The notes under the pieces: model-generated | The model's database searches: none | What the model saw: only the letters and a program-made list of their open reading frames with translations | What the model was told of the DNA's origin: nothing | Source: Chaunax sp. Z400 | Lineage: Eukaryota; Chordata; Actinopteri; Lophiiformes; Chaunacidae | Length of the DNA: 64,000 bases | NCBI GenBank assembly: GCA_037577475.1 | Contig: CM075186.1 | Location: 4,339,501 to 4,403,500 of the forward strand | Reading direction: 5' to 3' | Translations under genes and position numbers: made by a program | Shown: positions 61,501-64,000 of the stretch, piece after piece | Position numbering within the stretch: position 1 is the stretch's first letter | Layout: each line of letters opens with the position of its first letter

Positions 61501-64000
61501 TTAGCTAGGGTTAGGTTTAGGGTTTGAGCTAGGGTTAGGGTTAGGGTTAGGGTTTGAGCTAGGGTTAGGGTTAGGGTTAGGGTTTGAGCTAGGGTTAGGG
61601 TTTGAGCTAGGGTTAGGGTTAGGGTTAGGGTTTGAGCTAGGGTTAGGGTTAGGGTTTGAGCAAGGGTTAGGGTTTGAGCTAGGGTTAGGGTTAGGGTTAG
61701 GGTTTGAGCTAGGGTTAGGGTTAGGGTTAGGGTTTGAGCTAGGGTTAGGGTTAGGGTTAGGGTTTGATCTAGGGTTAGGGTTAGGGTTAGGGTTTGAGCT
61801 AGGGTTAGGGTTAGGGTTTGAGCTAGGGTTAGGGTTAGGTTTAGGGTTTGAGCTAGGGTTAGGGTTAGGGTTTGAGCTAGGGTTAGGGTTAGGGTTAGTG
61901 TTTGAGCTAGGGTTAGGGTTAGGGTTAGGGTTTGAGCTAGGGTTAGGGTTAGGGTTTGAGCTTAGGGTTAGGGTTAGGGTTTGAGCTAGGGTTAGGGTTA
62001 GGGTTTGAGCTAGGGTTAGGGTTAGGGTTAGGGTTTGAGCTAGGGTTAGGGTTAGGGTTTGAGCTAGGGTTAGGGTTTGAGCTAGGGTTAGGGTTTGAGC
62101 TAGGGTTAGGGTTAGGGTTTGAGCTAGGGTTAGGTTTAGTGTTAGGGTTTGAGCTAGGGTTAGGGTTAGGGTTAGGGTTAGGGTTAGGGTTTGAGCTAGG
62201 GTTAGGGTTTGAGCTAGGGTTAGGGTTAGGGTTTGAGCTAGGGTTAGGGTTAGGGTTAGGGTTTGAGCTAGGGTTAGGGTTAGGGTTTGAGCTAGGGTTA
62301 GGGTTAGGGTTTGAGCTAGGGTTAGGGTTAGGGTTAGGGTTTGAGCTAGGGTTAGGGTTAGGGTTAGGGTTTGAGCTAGGGTTAGGGTTTGAGCTAGGGT
62401 TAGGGTTAGGGTTAGGGTTAGGGTTTGAGCTAGGGTTAGGGTTAGGGTTTGAGCAAGGGTTAGGGTTTGAGCTAGGGTTAGGGTTAGGGTTAGGGTTAGG
62501 GTTAGGGTTAGGGTTTGAGCTAGGGTTAGGTTTAGGGTTTGAGCTAGGGTTAGGGTTTGAGCTAGGGTTAGGGTTAGGGTTTGAGCTAGGGTTAGGGTTA
62601 GGGTTAGGGTTTGAGCTAGGGTTAGGTTTAGGGTTTGAGCTAGGGTTAGGGTTTGAGCTAGGGTTAGGGTTAGGGTTTGAGCTAGGGTTAGGGTTAGGGT
62701 TAGGGTTTGGGCTAGGGTTAGGGTTAGGGTTTGAGCTAGGGTTAGGGTTAGGGTTTGGGCTAGGGTTAGGGCCAGGGTTAGGGTTAGGATTTGGGCTAGG
62801 GTTAGGGTTAGGGTTAGGGTTTGGGCTAGGGTTAGGGTTAGGGTTAGGGTTAGGGTTAGGGTTTGGGCTAGGGTTAGGGTTAGGGTTTGGGCTAGGGTTA
62901 GGGTTAGAGTTTGGGCTAGGGTTAGGGTTAGGGTTAGGGTTTGAGCTAGGGTTAGGGTTTGAGCTAGGGTTAGGGTTTTAGCTAGGGTTAGGGTTAGGGT
63001 TTGAGCTAGGGTTAGGTTTAGGGTTAGGGTTTGAGCTAGGGTTAGGGTTTTAGCTAGGGTTAGGGTTAGGGTTTGAGCTAGGGTTATGTTTAGGGTTAGG
63101 GTTTGAGCTAGGGTTAGGGTTAGGATTAGGGTTTTAAGCTAGGGTTAGGGTTAGGGTTAGGGTTTGAGCTAGGGTTAGGGTTAGGGTTTGAGGTAGGGTT
63201 AGGGTTAGGGTTTGAGCTAGGGTTAGGGTTTGAGCTAGGGTTAGGGTTTGAGCTAGGGTTAGGGATAGGGTTTGAGCTAGGGTTAGGGTTAGGGTTTGAG
63301 CTAGGGTTAGGGTTAGGGCTAGGGTTTGAGCTAGGGTTAGGGTTAGGGTTTGAGCTAGGGTTAGGGTTAGGGTTAGGGTTTGAGCTAGGGTTAGGGTTAG
63401 GGTTAGGGTTTGAGCTAGGGTTAGGGTTAGGGTTTGAGCTAGGGTTAGGGTTAGGGTTAGGGTTTGAAGTAGGGTTAGGGTTAAGGTTTGAGCTAGGGTT
63501 AGGGTTAGGGTTAGGGTTTGAGCTAGGGTTAGGGTTAGGGTTTGAGCTAGGGTTAGGGTTTGAGCTAGGGTTAGGGTTTGAGCTAGGGTTAGGGTTTGGG
63601 TTTGAGCTAGGGTTAGGGTTAGGGTTAGGGTTAGGGTTTGAGCTAGGGTTAGGGTTAGGGTTAGGGTTTGAGCTAGGGTTAGGGTTAGGGTTAGGGTTAG
63701 GGTTTGAGCTAGGGTTAGGGTTAGGGTTAGGGTTTGAGCTAGGGTTAGGGTTAGGGTTAGGGTTAGGGTTTGAGCTAGGGTTAGGGTTTGAGCTAGGGTT
63801 AGGGTTAGGGTTTGAGCTAGGGTTAGGGTTAGGGTTAGGGTTTGAGCTAGGGTTAGGGTTAGGGTTTGAGCTAGGGTTAGGGTTAGGGTTTGAGCTATGG
63901 TTAGGGTTAGGGTTAGGGTTTGAGCTAGGGTTAGGGTTAGGGTTAGGGTTTGAGCTAGGGTTAGGGTTAGGGTTAGGGTTTGAGCTAGGGTTAGGGTTAG
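49545..64000 (+). repeat. GGGTTTGAGCTA / TTAGGG higher-order satellite
   Basis: One to five GGGTTA units alternate with a GGGTTTGAGCTA 12-mer, so the basic period is 18, 24 or 30 bases. Patches using GGGTTTGGGCTA occur near 50.45-50.56, 51.18-51.40, 58.28-58.50, 58.75-58.97 and 62.70-62.92 kb. Higher-order copies are visible from rare markers: 'tttgaagtaggg' at 51961, 54860, 55778, 59991 and 63477, and 'gggccagggttagggttaggattt' at about 49386, 51246, 58359, 58827 and 62770. Open frames of up to 568 codons encode (GL)nGFEL and are by-products of the 6-base register. The array runs off the window end. Confidence 0.95.

Noticed and set aside
48019..64000. True chromosome-terminal telomere
   Set aside because: Perfect TTAGGG runs are short and constantly interrupted by variants in higher-order blocks, which fits subtelomeric satellite. 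The functional telomere, if present, lies beyond the window.

Overview
The window reads as the subtelomeric end of a teleost fish chromosome. The evidence is four spliced vertebrate genes with fish-type interspersed repeats (a Tc1-like relic, a tRNA-derived SINE, a LINE reverse-transcriptase relic and several short repeat families) in an AT-rich background, followed by about 25 kb of degenerate TTAGGG repeats whose G-rich strand points to the right-hand (distal) end. The species cannot be named from the sequence alone.

Genes, left to right: (1) rergl, a Ras-like small GTPase, + strand, the last four coding exons between 2093 and 5683; the P-loop exon lies outside the window or was not found. 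(2) lmo1, a LIM-only transcriptional co-regulator, + strand, four coding exons 16011-21997, complete at 155 residues. (3) ric3, an ER chaperone of nicotinic acetylcholine receptors, + strand, six coding exons 27502-32353, 363 residues. (4) psma1, the proteasome alpha-6 subunit, - strand, ten coding exons 37031-33518, 263 residues, the same length as human PSMA1. ric3 and psma1 are convergent. lmo1, ric3 and psma1 all lie in human 11p15, whereas RERGL lies in human 12p12 near LMO3, so the order here combines genes from two human paralogous regions. The genes do not form a pathway; their order is inherited synteny. The 10 kb between rergl and lmo1 holds a TAATTA-rich candidate enhancer and decayed mobile elements.

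From about 37.4 kb the sequence is subtelomeric. A tandem satellite of about 200 bp (37.4-39.16 kb) is interrupted by, and then ends in, CCCTAA-strand telomere-like repeats (38.47-38.78 and 39.16-39.56 kb). A nested palindromic island of about 0.5 kb (39.57-40.07 kb) marks a switch of the telomere-like repeats from CCCTAA to TTAGGG orientation. The TTAGGG-type array is then interrupted by a 1.9 kb G+T-rich non-telomeric block (42.0-43.94 kb), continues to 47.40 kb, flips abruptly to CCCTAA, and meets a second, nearly identical island (47.51-48.02 kb). From 48.02 kb to the window end it is TTAGGG-type again, now dominated by GGGTTTGAGCTA 12-mers and organised in higher-order repeats of about 0.47, 0.92 and 4.2 kb.

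The long open frames across 40-64 kb follow from repeat lengths that are multiples of three and do not look like ordinary genes. The most unusual object is the duplicated palindromic island: perfect 49-bp and 122-bp inverted arms, three nested hairpins, and telomere-like repeats diverging from both sides.
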